Part shown: positions 35,426-48,379 of the stretch, piece after piece
Position numbering within the stretch: the first letter of the stretch is position 1
How the letters are laid out: every line of letters begins with the position of its first letter
Program-made: the position numbers and the translations under genes
Source of the DNA: Manduca sexta
Lineage: Eukaryota; Arthropoda; Insecta; Lepidoptera; Sphingidae
Reading direction: 5' to 3'
Assembly (NCBI RefSeq): GCF_014839805.1
Contig: NC_051116.1
Location: forward strand, 8,847,556 to 8,911,555
DNA: 64,000 nucleotides
Notes under the pieces: generated by a model
What the model saw: the letters and a program-made list of their open reading frames with translations, nothing else
The model's database searches: none
What the model was told of the DNA's origin: nothing

Positions 35426-38214
35426 GCAATAAAAAAATAAAAAAAAATGGACGATGCTGGCTTCATAAAGATGACGCTACGAATCTCTACAGTGATTTAG
35501 AAACTTGTAGCGGGAAATGCTTTTCACGTTAGCGGAGCTGCGAGCAACACCAACCATTGTGATTTTCAAGTTTCTTACAGAATGTAGACGAACGAACAAG
35601 TGGATCATTTGAGTGTTCACCATCGCATGTATAAACAGCAAGAGATATTATATTGCTAATATTTAAATATAAGGAAAGGATATTTGATTGTACCACACTG
35701 ATATTTTTACCACTACGATCGAACATTAATAGGTACTATAAAACCACTCTTCAGTACACGAATATATTGACAAGCACCCCCGAATCGACGCGTATCGTTC
35801 CCTGGGGAGCGTGCGTAACGCATCCCGGCCTTGACCAGCTGGCGTCCTGCCAACGAGCGTATCACTCGTTTACAAGCTTAGGGCACGCACAGAGATGACA
35901 GTTTTTTTAACACGGAAAACTACACCTAGAGTTTAATGAAAATTTTAAACTAAAGGGAAATGTCGATCAGGAAAAGGTAATGTATCCCATGAAGGCAAAA
36001 TTATTCCTCTTAAAGGACCCAATCTCTTACTGTTTTATTCTGGCAGGGAGTACTCTAGACACGGTATGACAGGGTAACAAAAAGCTCTACGGCTTTTACT
36101 CTAGGGGTACGCAGAGGCGTAACTCACAATTCACCTATGTTTTTTTTTTCATACGGACGCGGCAGACCCCACTGCATCTTATGGTAAGTGGAAGCAAAAT
36201 TCCAGACAAAGAAAAATCGTTGTCATTTCATTACCAAGTTTATTTCGTTGTGATAAGGTCATAAATTTATTTTATATGAAGTGTTGCGGGTAAATGGCCA
36301 ATAAAGCTTTCCGCCAGACCTATGCAGATTCTTATTTGCCATGTCTTTGAATTACTTTTTATCGTCTTTTAACGTTTATAGATTTATTAAAGTAACAAAA
36401 GATATAATAAAAACTTCACGAATAGGTAATTACATATTAGTGCAATTCAATAAAAGTATATCCACCTTACACACATAGTTCTGTCAAAAAGATGCTACTT
36501 CTATCTGATCGTTATATTTGTATTAAACTCCATATATCATCAGGTCTCAGGTCGCTCCTTGGTGTCCAAAGTTACTGCGTATGATATGTAATCAAAATCT
36601 ATTCAGTAGTTAAGCCCTAAAACCATTAGTGGCGGTCTTAATCGGTGCGAGGACCCTAGGGGAAAGGAAAAAATAAAGTTTCCCGATTTCAACAATTTCA
36701 TATGTAATGTGCTCTATTGTTTAAAAGGGTGGTTCCACTGAAGCGCGAAGATACCGGGCCTGGTTCGCAAGTGACACCCCCCCCCCCCTACTCTTTAACA
36801 TTTGGACGGATTGATAGTTCTTAATACTTCACGCTGCAACAGGCATATCATCCCAACCTTTAACTAACCAATTCAAAAACAATTGCCTACACACGGTCCA
36901 TCATTTACAAAAACCCCATCGCACAAAGCGAGCGTTTATTAATCCACGCGCCATTGAATACGTATTTACAGTTTACACACAACGGCATCGAACCTACACC
37001 CCTGTCTAGACCGCGGTAACCCCTCGCTGTGACATAATACCGTTTATACGTGGTCAGGTTAGTATACTACTTCATATCAACGTCTACAGCTGATTGACAC
37101 ATTTTCTTGAGCTTCAGATTACTTAACAAATGCAGTGTTACTTTACGCTAGATAAAAAAAACTTGTACTTTACTTCACCACTGTTTCTGATATAAAACAT
37201 AGTCTAAAATTTTTCACTCCGAAAATTGTTTTTCCTTGTGAAAAACATTGAAATCTATTCAGCAGTTTACGCGTTTAGTCTAATCACCATCTTAAGTATT
37301 TGCAAATTAATAAGAAGCAAACTACTAAACCGATTTTGATAACGATTCTATGGCACCAATACGGAAGTATATTCTATCAAATAAGAAGACAAACAAAAAT
37401 ACATATGCCGCTAACGCCCGAAGGGGTAAGCAAAAATGCAACCACTCACTTTTCGTCTGTATATTTATAACCAACCTCAAAAAAGGGGGAGGTTTTCAAT
37501 TCATCATGTTGTTTTTTTAATCACGCACCGACTCCAAAATTGGTAACCACTATAAAGGACTTATCTACTGGTTATGTTGATGTTAAATAACTTTTTAGTT
37601 TTTCTATGTTTTTGAATACGATTTTTGTCAATAAAAATTTAGATAAATCAACATCTCATCTCGCCCTTAATGAGTCACCGCGGGGAACCCTGCCTGACTC
37701 ACGGCAGTCACTTGGCACGAGTCCCACCGCATTTGGTTCAAGTTTATTTACCCGCGCGACGCCGTGACACATCTTACGTAAACGCGCGCGTTTTTGGACG
37801 CCGCACGCGTGTCAATGTTGAGTTTATTTTTGTTTTGCATTTTTTTCTGATGATGAACACTGTAGCAATACAGTCCAGACTATGCTAAGATGCAAATTTA
37901 GTAAGTCAGTGTCATGTACCAATCTAGGAATGACTGTTTTTTTTGTCGGGACACTACGTTTGTGAGCCTAGCAAGTACCGGCTTATACAAACGCAACGGA
38001 CTTTTGAGTGAACACTTTAGACGCTCGCAACCCTTGAAGGACGAGTGACGGTTTCTATCTATCTATTATCACCAAGACAGGAAATACACAGTTGCGGATC
38101 ACTGAAGTATGTCTCGAAACTGGAACACACCAGTGAGAGATAGGTTCACGAGGAGAAAATCCAGTGTATACATTGATGACTTTCGAAGCATTGTGTGTAT
38201 TTTTGAAAAAACTG

Positions 38215-38380
38215 GTGGTAGGATAAATTAAAAGTGTTAAAACCCGCCATAGCGGCCCACGTATGTCGAGTTCCGGGATCAGCCTGTGTATATCCGGCTC
38301 CAACAAGCCGGTATAATTGTGTCGACTGTCGAGGGGTAATCATCCCTCATCAGTCGACAGTCTATTGGACCCGTGCCCAT
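38215..38380 (+). repeat. Interspersed repeat family 1
   Basis: CCCGCCATAGCGGCCCACGT, GGATCAGCCTGTGTATATCC and GTGTCGACTGTCGAGGGGTA. Confidence 0.7.
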
Positions 38381-38734
38381 TATAAATATGAAGAAACCTA
38401 CATATCTGAGAATTCTACATAAGAATTTTGAAAGTACGTGAAGTCTGCCAAACCGCACAAGACCAGCTTGATGGACCTTAAACCCTCTCAGTAACGCATT
38501 CTTATGCCCAACAATATATCATAACACAGACCTAGAATTATTTCAATGATAATTATTTAGAAGTATATAGTTAAAATCACATCCAAAACTCAAGATGACC
38601 TAGCTTACGTACCATCCAAATCCAGTCCAAACTCATTAAACCAAGTATAAATCCACATCCGCGTAACACGCATCTATCTTTAAATCTTCGCACTGAATGA
38701 ATGAGTGCAGTGCAGTTCGTGTGCAGTGTTCCTG

Positions 38735-38742
38735 TGACGTCA
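38735..38742. promoter_or_regulatory. Consensus CRE site in a small GC-rich block
   Basis: A perfect palindromic TGACGTCA, with a second CGTCA-type half site 9 bases on, inside a GC-rich stretch (38735-38800) in otherwise AT-rich DNA. It could be a promoter or enhancer. There is no adjacent gene. Confidence 0.3.
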
Positions 38743-38929
38743 TCACTACGTCAGCACGCGCGGCGGACACGCGAAACGATCCACGAGATGGCAAGGTCTT
38801 TTACGTATAATCTGGTAGTATCATTGTTAATGTACAGAATGGATGTGCGTAGGCGCATAGTGTCTGGTGTTATATAACTGCATGATGAAACGAGCTAACT
38901 ACTCGACGGATGGTTATAAATTTTAGGTA

Positions 38930-39260
38930 GTTTTCTTTTTTATTGCTTTGAATGACGAGACGAGCTTGCCGTTCGTCTGATGGTAAGCGATACGACCGCC
39001 CATAAACAGTAGAATCACTATTCAACACTTTGAATTACAAAATATTGTTTGGTATTCCACTGCGCTCGCCATCCTGAGACGTGAGATGTTAAGTCTTATT
39101 ATGTCAAGTAGTTACAATGGTTACAATGTCCTTCAAACTGAAACACAACAGTGACTACACACTACTGCTTGGCGGCAAAAATGGACATTGCGGTGGTACC
39201 AACCCAGGCGGAATCTCACATATGAGAGACCTACCACCAATTGGTGCACCAGTTGCGCCT
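38930..39260 (+). repeat. Interspersed repeat family 3, long copy
   Basis: GCTTGCCGTTCGTCTGATGG through GCGGTGGTACC and the TCACATATGAGAGACCTACC end. It runs directly into the hairpin pair at 39256-39318. Confidence 0.7.
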
Positions 39261-39318
39261 CTGTAGACAGAGGCGACCGATTATCCTCGAAGGGGTAGAC
39301 CCCTTCGAGGATAATCGG
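39256..39318. repeat. Two adjacent perfect hairpins, both with a TAGA loop
   Basis: The first has an 8-bp stem (39256-39263 with 39268-39275, CGCCTCTG). The second has a 19-bp stem without mismatch (39277-39295 with 39300-39318, CCGATTATCCTCGAAGGGG). Both have the loop TAGA closed by a G-C pair. Confidence 0.9.
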
Positions 39319-40574
39319 CGTGAGTGTATATGTGGAATTATAATTTTGAAGGAAGGATTGAACCAGTTAATCGCCAGATAAATTCTATCACACGAATAAC
39401 ATTGTAATTTTGACATTGTTTCATAAATATCAAAATTCATGTAACGAATGAAAACCTCTAAACCAAATACAATCATAAAACTACCACTCACAACAACAAG
39501 CTCGTTTCATCATTCACTTACAAAACACTAGCGCCCCGGCTTCACACGGGTGCAATGCTGATACTAAATACACTACAGAAAAACTGTGAACGTTGTATAT
39601 AAAAACATAGCGGCCCGCTCTGGCTTCGCACGGGTATAACATAACAAAATAACAGTATTTCTCCACTATTTAATGGATGTTATTATACATATAAACCTTC
39701 CTCTTGAATCACTCTATCTATTAAAAAAACCGCATCAAAATCCGTCGCGTAGTTTTAAAGATTTAAGCATACAAAGGGACATAGGGACAGAGAAAGCGAC
39801 TTTGTTTTATACTATGTAGTGATAAGACAATTTCCATCAAGCGACAGGAATGTCATATAGAAATGTCACGTACATAACTTGGCTCGTGAACCCTTTACGA
39901 GCATTGCTGAACAGCAAACGCCACTGCGGCTGTGGCTAGGCGATCGCAGGACGGTCCGCTGAATAATTTAACCTGAGTAGGGTGGTCACGCGTTCGGATA
40001 TTACAGGACACGGTTTATAGCATTTATTTTGACAGTTTGTGTAGCATCAGCAAGCAAATGTCCAAATGTATGACCCAATGCTGTTTATTTATTATTTATA
40101 CATATATAACACCATTACAGTTTTTATATAGTCAAAGTAGGTGAGTATTAATTGTAACAATTGGTTTTAATAAATTTATGGGCCTCTTCTGTTTCTGCTC
40201 TGACCACTATAAGGGAAAATTCCTATTTATGTTTAAAGAAAAAGGAAACGCGTTTAAATCCAGAATATCTTAACGTATCGCTAATCTCTCACCAAATTTC
40301 GTGTAGTTTGTAAAACATAACACCTGCTTCAATATATAAAAAATTGATAAAAATATGGTAAAAATTGCTGCTGTTAATGATTAGATTGTTTGTTCGCTAC
40401 TACTACGCGCATCCATAATCGCTAATGTTTCATCCTCTCCCAGTGATCGTCCTGAGCCGAGGTTCCTAACCTGTTAGTGGGTTGCCTTTAGCATGGTCGC
40501 TTAATTTTTTTCGGACCAGTAAACGCTCGTATCATACAATAAATTTGTACAAAATTCGTTATTAAAGTCATTCG

Positions 40575-40715
40575 CTTGTCACCCCGGTCGGTGATCTATC
40601 CGGGTGTTTCGACGCGGCCACCAGCCCGGGGAGGGCGGCTCGCATTCTGTGTAGTCGCAAGGGACAGCGGCGGGTTCGTGCGAGGGTCATGGGGACACGT
40701 GCTGGGATAAAGCGG
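40575..40715. other. Unexplained GC-rich patch
   Basis: About 140 bases rich in CpG stand out from AT-rich DNA. Both strands have short open stretches but no splice-bounded exon I can support. It may be regulatory. Confidence 0.3.
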
Positions 40716-41559
40716 TTTAATGTATGTGCGTTTGTGATGCGACATTATATTTTGATTGGATAATGGTTTATATGAAGGAAATAGTATGGGTTTATTTTCA
40801 TAAAGTTCAAAATATTTTAGTTTTTGTTTTTACTGCTGTTAGATTCCAGGCTCTAAGCTAATTGATACTAACCAGTAAAACCGAGTATCACTGACCGACA
40901 AGGGACTTAAACTCAACACTACAATGGTTATCATATCACGCACGTTATACAACCACGTCACGGACGCAATCAAACAGAGGATTAAATAAAGCAAATACTG
41001 GCCCATTACACTACACTTAGCCGTAAATAGTATGATCCCAGAATATGTCAGTAGTATATACGCTGAGGATATAATATTAGTTTGGGCAAAAAGTTTCTTT
41101 ACATTTTATATGACAAACTGAAGACTTGGTTATATTACCAGTTTATACATTCTACAGAAATCACCCCGACCTATTTTTTATCTGCAGGACGAATGGACGG
41201 GCTCTATCGGGATACTAATACTATGATAGGTTTATCCACAAGATCGATCCGAAGACAACGACTGAGATCGCATATCGTATCCGCGCTTTAGTTTATCTAA
41301 CAACCACAGATGTAATCAGTTAGTTCCTCATTCCGTTTCCCCCGGCACGTGTATGCGCCCATACCACTCCCCCCTTTGTTCTACATGCGAGACAAGCGTG
41401 TGGTGTTTGTGACGTGTGTATTATTAGACAACATAGATTGCATGTGTGGTTGTGTTGCAAATGGATAGATATTTAGATTGTATGGGTAATGTATGGTATC
41501 TTTGCGATTATAAACTGCGTAGTAACTTGTTAGTATATATAATAAACTGTCGCCTTTTT

Positions 41560-41810
41560 TTACGGGCAAAATGAGCCCACTGCAACTGATGATAAGTGGA
41601 GTGGGGTTAATAGAATGTCGACCGACGACAGATGATTACCTTTAGACAGTCCACACTATTATGCCGGCCTGTTGGAACCGGATATACACAGGCTGGTCCC
41701 GGAACGCGATACTTACGTGGACCACTATGGCGGGTTTTAACAACTAACTTACGGTGTTCGCTATCTGGGCGGATATAAAATATATCCTACCACCAGCAGC
41801 CTTATCTTCG
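41560..41810 (-). repeat. Interspersed repeat family 1, inverted copy
   Basis: The minus strand carries CCGCCATAGTGGTCCACGTA, CCTGTGTATATCCGGTTCC and the CAACTGATG-TAAGTGGAGTG-type end. Confidence 0.7.
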
Positions 41811-42467
41811 AATGGCTGTATAGAGTAGCTACTAATGCGATTTGGCCAAGTTTATGTGTGTACCGTGAAATAATACGAACAGTTTTGAATCCAAAACAAC
41901 TGAGATGTTATTTTATATTGAAAATATCACCCAAATACATTATTGTTAGGGTGACAAACCAATCAGCCAAACAATCAAACAGAGATGACAAGACATAACT
42001 TTTCAAATAAAACAATGGGACGTTATATATACTAATCATTTTAATAATAAAGATGTAAAACAAACACCAGTAGTGAAAAGTCATATAAATTCAAGGTCAA
42101 AATTTAACGAGAAACTCACAACCCTTAGAATTGAGGAAAACGACACAAAGAAGAATACAAGAGCAAGAAAAACAATTTTACGACAGTTAAAAATCCAAGT
42201 CTATCCGTCATAATTATATTTCACATAAAACGAATCTATTTGACTCTTTTGTAGTTGTATTCTTCTGTTCTTATATTTAAGGCTGATTTTTCTATTATCA
42301 CATGAAATATATTCATTATCTTGTGATATCCCACGTCCTTTTCTTCAGCCATTAATTTTATTTTCGCAGTTCCTAAAGAAACCATCCGTACTGAAGAATT
42401 ATTAACCGAAACAACTAACAGCCTATCACAATAAACGGTCTCAATCTTTACCTTCTCTTCGCCCGGG

Positions 42468-42680
42468 TAGCGACCACCGTACACAAGTTGGTAAAACCCG
42501 CCATAGTGGCCCACGTAAGTGTCGCGTTCTGGGATCGGCCTGTGTATATCCGGTTCCAAAAGGCCGGCATAATTGTGTCGACTGTCGAGGGGTAATCATC
42601 TCTCGTCAGTCGACATCCTATTGGTCCCTACGCCACTTACCATCAGGTGCAGGAGCTCACTTTGCTGTGCCCATATGAAA
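42468..42680 (+). repeat. Interspersed repeat family 1
   Basis: CGACCACCGTACACAAG, CCCGCCATAGTGGCCCACGT and GTGTCGACTGTCGAGGGGTA. Confidence 0.7.
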
Positions 42681-43065
42681 GAAAACCTTTATTCCGATCC
42701 TCTGGATCATAAACCAATCATACAAATTCATTTTTAAGCAGGACAAAACTTTTAAAACTCTGACTGGTGCATTTTCGTCATCGATGAATAAAATGATTGA
42801 GATCTAATTTTTAAAACGGCCATAAATCACATTATGCATCCAAGACGCATCGAACCCGCGACCCAACGTCATACCGGGAACTGAGTAACGAGCCACGCGA
42901 GCGTAAAATCGCTTGTGCTTTGAACGGCTATTTATGAACATCCGGACGTCGTAGAACGGAATATTGTAGACACGATGTAAATGACGACTTTGTAAATACG
43001 TTCAATAGAGAGAGACGACTGATGAGGTTCGGCTCCGTGGTCCAATGACAGCATGGACTTTCTTT

Positions 43066-43160
43066 TGTATACGGGCACGACATAGTGACCCCACTGCACC
43101 TGATGGTAAGTGGAGTAGGGATCCAATAGAATGTCGACTGACAGGAGAATATCCCTGGAC
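43066..43160 (-). repeat. Interspersed repeat family 1, partial inverted copy
   Basis: CCCCACTGCACCTGATGGTA and AGTGGAGTAGGGATCCAATAG, the end of the family only. Confidence 0.55.
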
Positions 43161-44329
43161 AGTCGGAAAATGCTGGGTTCTGATCTAGAATCAGTGTGTA
43201 TGAGATATTCTACCACGATTTGCTCAGGACCTGATCCACAAAGAGTACTAACGTCAGATAGTCAGCCAGCTGTAAACAATAATCCCAGTTTCTTAATATC
43301 ATTGAAAGTGTGCTGTGCCGACCTAATATTGAAGTGGGATAGGGGTAGGTAGAAGAATTTATGGAACGTGAACTTCGAGATTTTTTTAATGCTTACAAAG
43401 ACATATTATGGGCCCGCTTTATGGCAAGAGGTCAGCACCATCTATAGACAAGTAGCTGCCTCTCGTGAGGTCCGTGACACTACAAAACAAAGTAAAAGAA
43501 CATGATCCTGTTTGATTTCATTGGTTGAAATCAATCATAGAACATTCCCGTCTACCAGCATATAATCTATGTACAACAGTGCGGCTGGCGACAGCGTCCA
43601 GTAGTTTTACGAGCATCAGTTATAGAAGACTCCTCATGCCGCTGGAATGCTACCACGAGCAAGCACCATGAAAGAGTGGGCAGAGGTGTGTAGTGTTTGG
43701 AACGTCGACATTGTTTTTAATGATTGATATTTTTAGCATTAATGCTTAACTGGAATAATTTCAAAATAACTGATTCATAATAACGCAGGAGCGTAATTTT
43801 CTCCCGACCACGAAGACTTTGCAGCCTTCATGGTCATAGGGGGTACGAGTACTCCGTTTATTTCAATATCTAACATTTGCGTAAAGATAAGGAATCAATA
43901 GTTTATGAATTTATCGCATTTAAACAGGCAGACGCAGCGAGGGACCATGTTTTAAAATATCTAAAATCCAAACGCACTATAGGGCTAGTTCGCACTCTCG
44001 TACAAATATAAAATTCTCTCGTTGTGCCGTCGCCCATCCACCCGTTATACCCGATTTGTTTACACCATCGGGCATCTGTTCCGACGTTTTGATAGCAACA
44101 TTTATTCTATATGACGCAACACTTTCATGTTGAGATCACTCGACGGCGTTCGGCATTGTTGCCAAATTTAATGGCTTTTTTTTACGTAATTAATGAATGA
44201 ATCTTTGTAAACGAATACGTGATACGATGCTAAGCGTTGTGAACACCGCATAGATATTACAAAATATTTTGTAAGTATACTGCGACTATCACCTTTAGTT
44301 TATAATCTATAAATATTATAATACTAAGT

Positions 44330-44518
44330 CCCCTTTTCTGTATGTCTATATGTTATCGATTTTCTCAAAATCTGCTGAACGGATTTTTATGAAATTTGGT
44401 ATGAAGGTAGTTTAAGACCCTGGAAAGGTTATAGGCTACTTTCTATCCTGGGAAACTATATAACGGGACTGTTATCCTGGAAAACTCCTTCACGCGGGCG
44501 AAGCCGCGAGCTACTTGA
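44330..44518 (+). repeat. Helitron-like decayed 3' region
   Basis: GAAATTTGGTATGAAGGTAG, GGAAAACTCC and CACGCGGGCGAAGCCGCGAG match the 3' half of the element at 6683-7351. Confidence 0.5.
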
Positions 44519-44559
44519 TAATATTTTCCTTACGGCAATGGAAACACGAGCCTAGCGCT

Positions 44560-44920
44560 CCCTGATGAAAACCATATAAACCTTTTAATTACAAAGTACT
44601 TCGTGACACTCCACTGCGCTCACCACCCTAAGACATATTATATTAAGTCCCATAAAGCCCAATAACACTGACTACTACAATCAAAACGGAACAGTACAGT
44701 ATACGGACATTCGTGCTTGGTGTTTAAAAGATATTCAAGTCTTATAATAATACCATCCATAGTATACTGATCCACAGTTGAACCTAGGCCTCCTCTACCA
44801 CATACTTAGGTTTCTTTTTATATCTAGCGCCTACACAATTATAGTGCTAGACGGTGAGAAGAGATAATGTGATGGTACCAATCCGACCCTCGCATACAAG
44901 ACCCAACTAGGAGATCCAGT
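44560..44920 (+). repeat. Interspersed repeat family 3, old copy
   Basis: It keeps ATTACAAAGTA, CTCCACTGCGCTCACCACCC and TAAGACAT in family order, with a family 2 fragment near 44750-44815 (GGCCTCCTCTACCAC). Confidence 0.5.
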
Positions 44921-45285
44921 CACGTTGCCACGGCAAATTGACCCTTATAACACGCATGAAACACAATGACATACGAACTATCCACATTCTATTTCACGAG
45001 TGTCCACTCACGCTAACGGGCGTCTGTTTAGAATTCTCTTTGTCATAAATCAGTTTATAGCGCTGGCGTCAGCTAGCGAAATAGCTCTGCTATTTCCTGA
45101 TGGAAAAAAACTTTTGCAGATTGTGATTATGTATTATTCTTTTTGAATGTATGCTTTTGTGTGATTATTGTTTATTGCTTACAGCCCGAGCTGCGTAAAA
45201 GCCTTTCCCGCTGCAAAAGTGCCTAAAATTGCCATTATTTGACGCCAGTGCCATTTAATAAAAAACACATTTAACAATTTTCCAA

Positions 45286-45525
45286 TGGTAGTATATATTT
45301 TAAATCCGCCCGGATAGCGACTGTACACAAGGTGTTAAAACCCGCCATAGCAGCCCACGTAAGTATGTCGCATTCCGGGATCATCCTGGGCAAATTCGAT
45401 TCCAAAAAGCCGGCATAATTGTGTCGACTGCCGATGGGTAATCATCTCTCGTCAGTCGACTTCTATTAGACTCCACTCCACTTACCATCAGGTGCAGTCA
45501 CTATGCTGTGTCCGTGTGTAAATAA
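45286..45525 (+). repeat. Interspersed repeat family 1
   Basis: CCCGCCATAGCAGCCCACGT, GTGTCGACTGCCGATGGGTA and CACTTACCATCAGGTGCAGT. Confidence 0.7.
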
Positions 45526-47920
45526 AACTGATGCTTGTTAAGGTCTTTATACCGCTGGCATATAGCAGAAGACACAAGTGACCTGATCGCCAGTCATTTA
45601 TATCTTCTGGTATAACTAATTTGTACTAAACACGTTCCCGATGTCTCTCTCGGCATGCGAACGGCCGATATCTACGGGGAGAGGACAACATCCTGCGCGC
45701 GCCGATAGCATTTTTGTGTGTCTGTTTATATTTACAGATTTCATTCATTTGCAACATGTTTTAATGTTTAGTATGATGATTTGGAATTGGCTGTCTATTT
45801 AATCTGACAATCGTGATGATGTGGATTCAATTTATTGCAAGTTATTTTTTAATGAAAAATACTCTAGATCTCTGATATATGTATTTGTAAATGATTTGGT
45901 AATAAATTTGTTCCCCATCACGTAATAGGACATTTAGATCACGCATGCGGGAACCGAACCTACAACATCCCTTTACAGCCTCCTTTCTACGCCCTAAGAA
46001 CCAAAAACACTATATTTTATATAATTAAATTTATTTCATCTCTTAAAAATCGAGACGCTAATAAAAAGGAATATTATAAAACAAGTAATAACAACAAACA
46101 GCAATTTTAATAAAAACCCCGTCGGGTTTCCCGCCATAAAATGTACAAAATGGCGCCGTTGAAAGGGTTCCGGGACATTTGTTAATTAATACAAAAGTAA
46201 AACACGACGCTCACTAAAAGCTATATTTCGCTTTATACAACTCCTTTAGCGTGAAGTTAGTCATAAACAGCACCGTGGCTAATGTCAGTCTAAAGGGTTA
46301 GATGAGGTATACAGCAGAAGTTGTCTAAATTTAAAAGTAACAGAGTAATATCCGCTAACTAAAGAGGAAATAGGAGACATATTTTTATAGCATAGGCCGT
46401 AAAACTAGACAATGGGTCACATAATATTAAATAATTATCATAAACATCTATAATGACATGAGAATGAGGTGAGCGATGTTGGCCCGAGGAAAGAGGGATA
46501 GCGGAAGAAAACCGATGGTCATGTAACCGGAAATTTCATTGAATAGGCGTAAAATAAAAAAATGTTTCTACTTAACAAACTTTAAACATATCTTTTAGCA
46601 GCTTTTTTATAGCATCGCGTATGCAGTGGATGACAACATTTACAAAAACTCAATTCTTTCAATTAATTACTAGCAAGACATTTCTTATATTATCAACATG
46701 ACTCCAGGATAAAGATTACATAACGGGTGCGAAAGAGCACCTTACACATTTTTACTGATTTCAAAAAAGGAGAAAATTCTCCATTCATCACGCTTGTACA
46801 CGACTGTTACGTGGTAAAAAAGCCGACATATTTATGGCGACCGTAAAGAAATGCAAGGTCTCTTGGTTAAGGTCCTTGGCTAACCCGACAGACGTTGTCC
46901 CGTCTTAACTATGAATTTGCAGCGCGCATTCTGTCAATCGCTGACAGTTATTTCGTTAAGTTTTCTTAAATGTTCTAATATTCCGCGCAATTTCTTGAAA
47001 TTTTTCTTTCATAAGAACCTTCTCCTGACAATAACAAACACAACAAAAAAAAACAGTGAAATCGGTTCAGCCGTTCACGTGTGATGGCGTGACCAAGGGA
47101 AATAGGGATTCATTTTTATGTATATAGATTATATCAGGTCTAGACTTTAGATTTTTCTGTACTTTACAAGACAATGACTTAACGTAACTCTCAAGTCACG
47201 TAAAACAACATAGTTCACATAAAACGGTAGTTGTAGTAAACAAAACTAATTCCTTTACATAACCTATTTCGAGAAAAACACGTACGCCCTTAACCGAGCG
47301 CACCCTGTGTTTCCGCCGTAAGGTTGTCAGGCGTCTTGATTTTCCTATTTTATTTAATAAATATAATAATCACTTAAACGAATATAGTTGATTGAATTTA
47401 TATTGACAATAATTGTCGTAATGTGTAAAGCCGTATTTCCATTATAAAAAAAAAATAGAAAATAAAAATAAATTACCAACTGATATTAGCGTACATCATT
47501 ACTTTTATAGAAACGTAAAACTGACATAGTTATACTTCCTTTTGCTTTTAGATAGGTAATGCATTTCTAAGCACTTTCCGCAGTGCACATCATACCAGCC
47601 GAGCCAACACGGCATAAATCGGAATAATCAATTAATTGCAAATCGGAAAATTTTGTAGACGGTCCAGAATATGCAACGTTGCATCGTCAAATTTCCTATG
47701 TTGTTCTATTAAATACGGCAGCCGAGTCGCCGAGCTGTGTTGTATGTGAAGCAATCTAAAGCCTCACTTAGACGAATCAGTTATTGCTAGCAATAATTAT
47801 ATGCAATAATTGCTTAAAAATCTTACCGTGTCTGCAAGTCCCACGCATCATCGCATTCACGTATACAAATCTTTTAACAGTTATTCAAACGACTATTGCT
47901 AATAAGCGCTCCGTTTAATA

Positions 47921-48240
47921 ATATCTGCCCTGTATTATATACTGTCCCACTGCTGGGCACGGGCCTCCTCTACTACTGAGAGGGATTAGGCCTTAGTCCA
48001 CCACGCTGGCCTAGTGCGGATTGGTAGACTTCACACACCCTCGAAAATTCCTATAGAGAATTTCTCAGGTACGCAGGTTTCCTCACGATGTTTTCCTTCA
48101 CCGTTAGAGCAAGCGATAATTCACAAAGAATACACACATATTTTTTTAGAAAAGTCAGAGGTGTGTGCCCTTGGTATTTGAACCTGCGGACATTCGTCTC
48201 GGCAGTCCGTTCCACAACCAACTAGGCAATCGCCGCTTTC
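47921..48240 (+). repeat. Interspersed repeat family 2
   Basis: CCCACTGCTGGGCACGGGCC, GGCCTAGTGCGGATTGGTAG and the CGGCAGTCCGTTCCACAACC end. The short frame at 48165-48380 lies partly in this repeat. Confidence 0.75.
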
Positions 48241-48379
48241 AACGAGGGTTAAACCATTACCCCGCGGTGGCAGCCCTGATCCCCCCACTGCCGATCACTC
48301 AACACATCGCCCCGTGCCCTTGGCCGCACCCCGTCAAATCTGCGCCGCGTCACTGCCCGCTCCCATACGCATTAACTTA

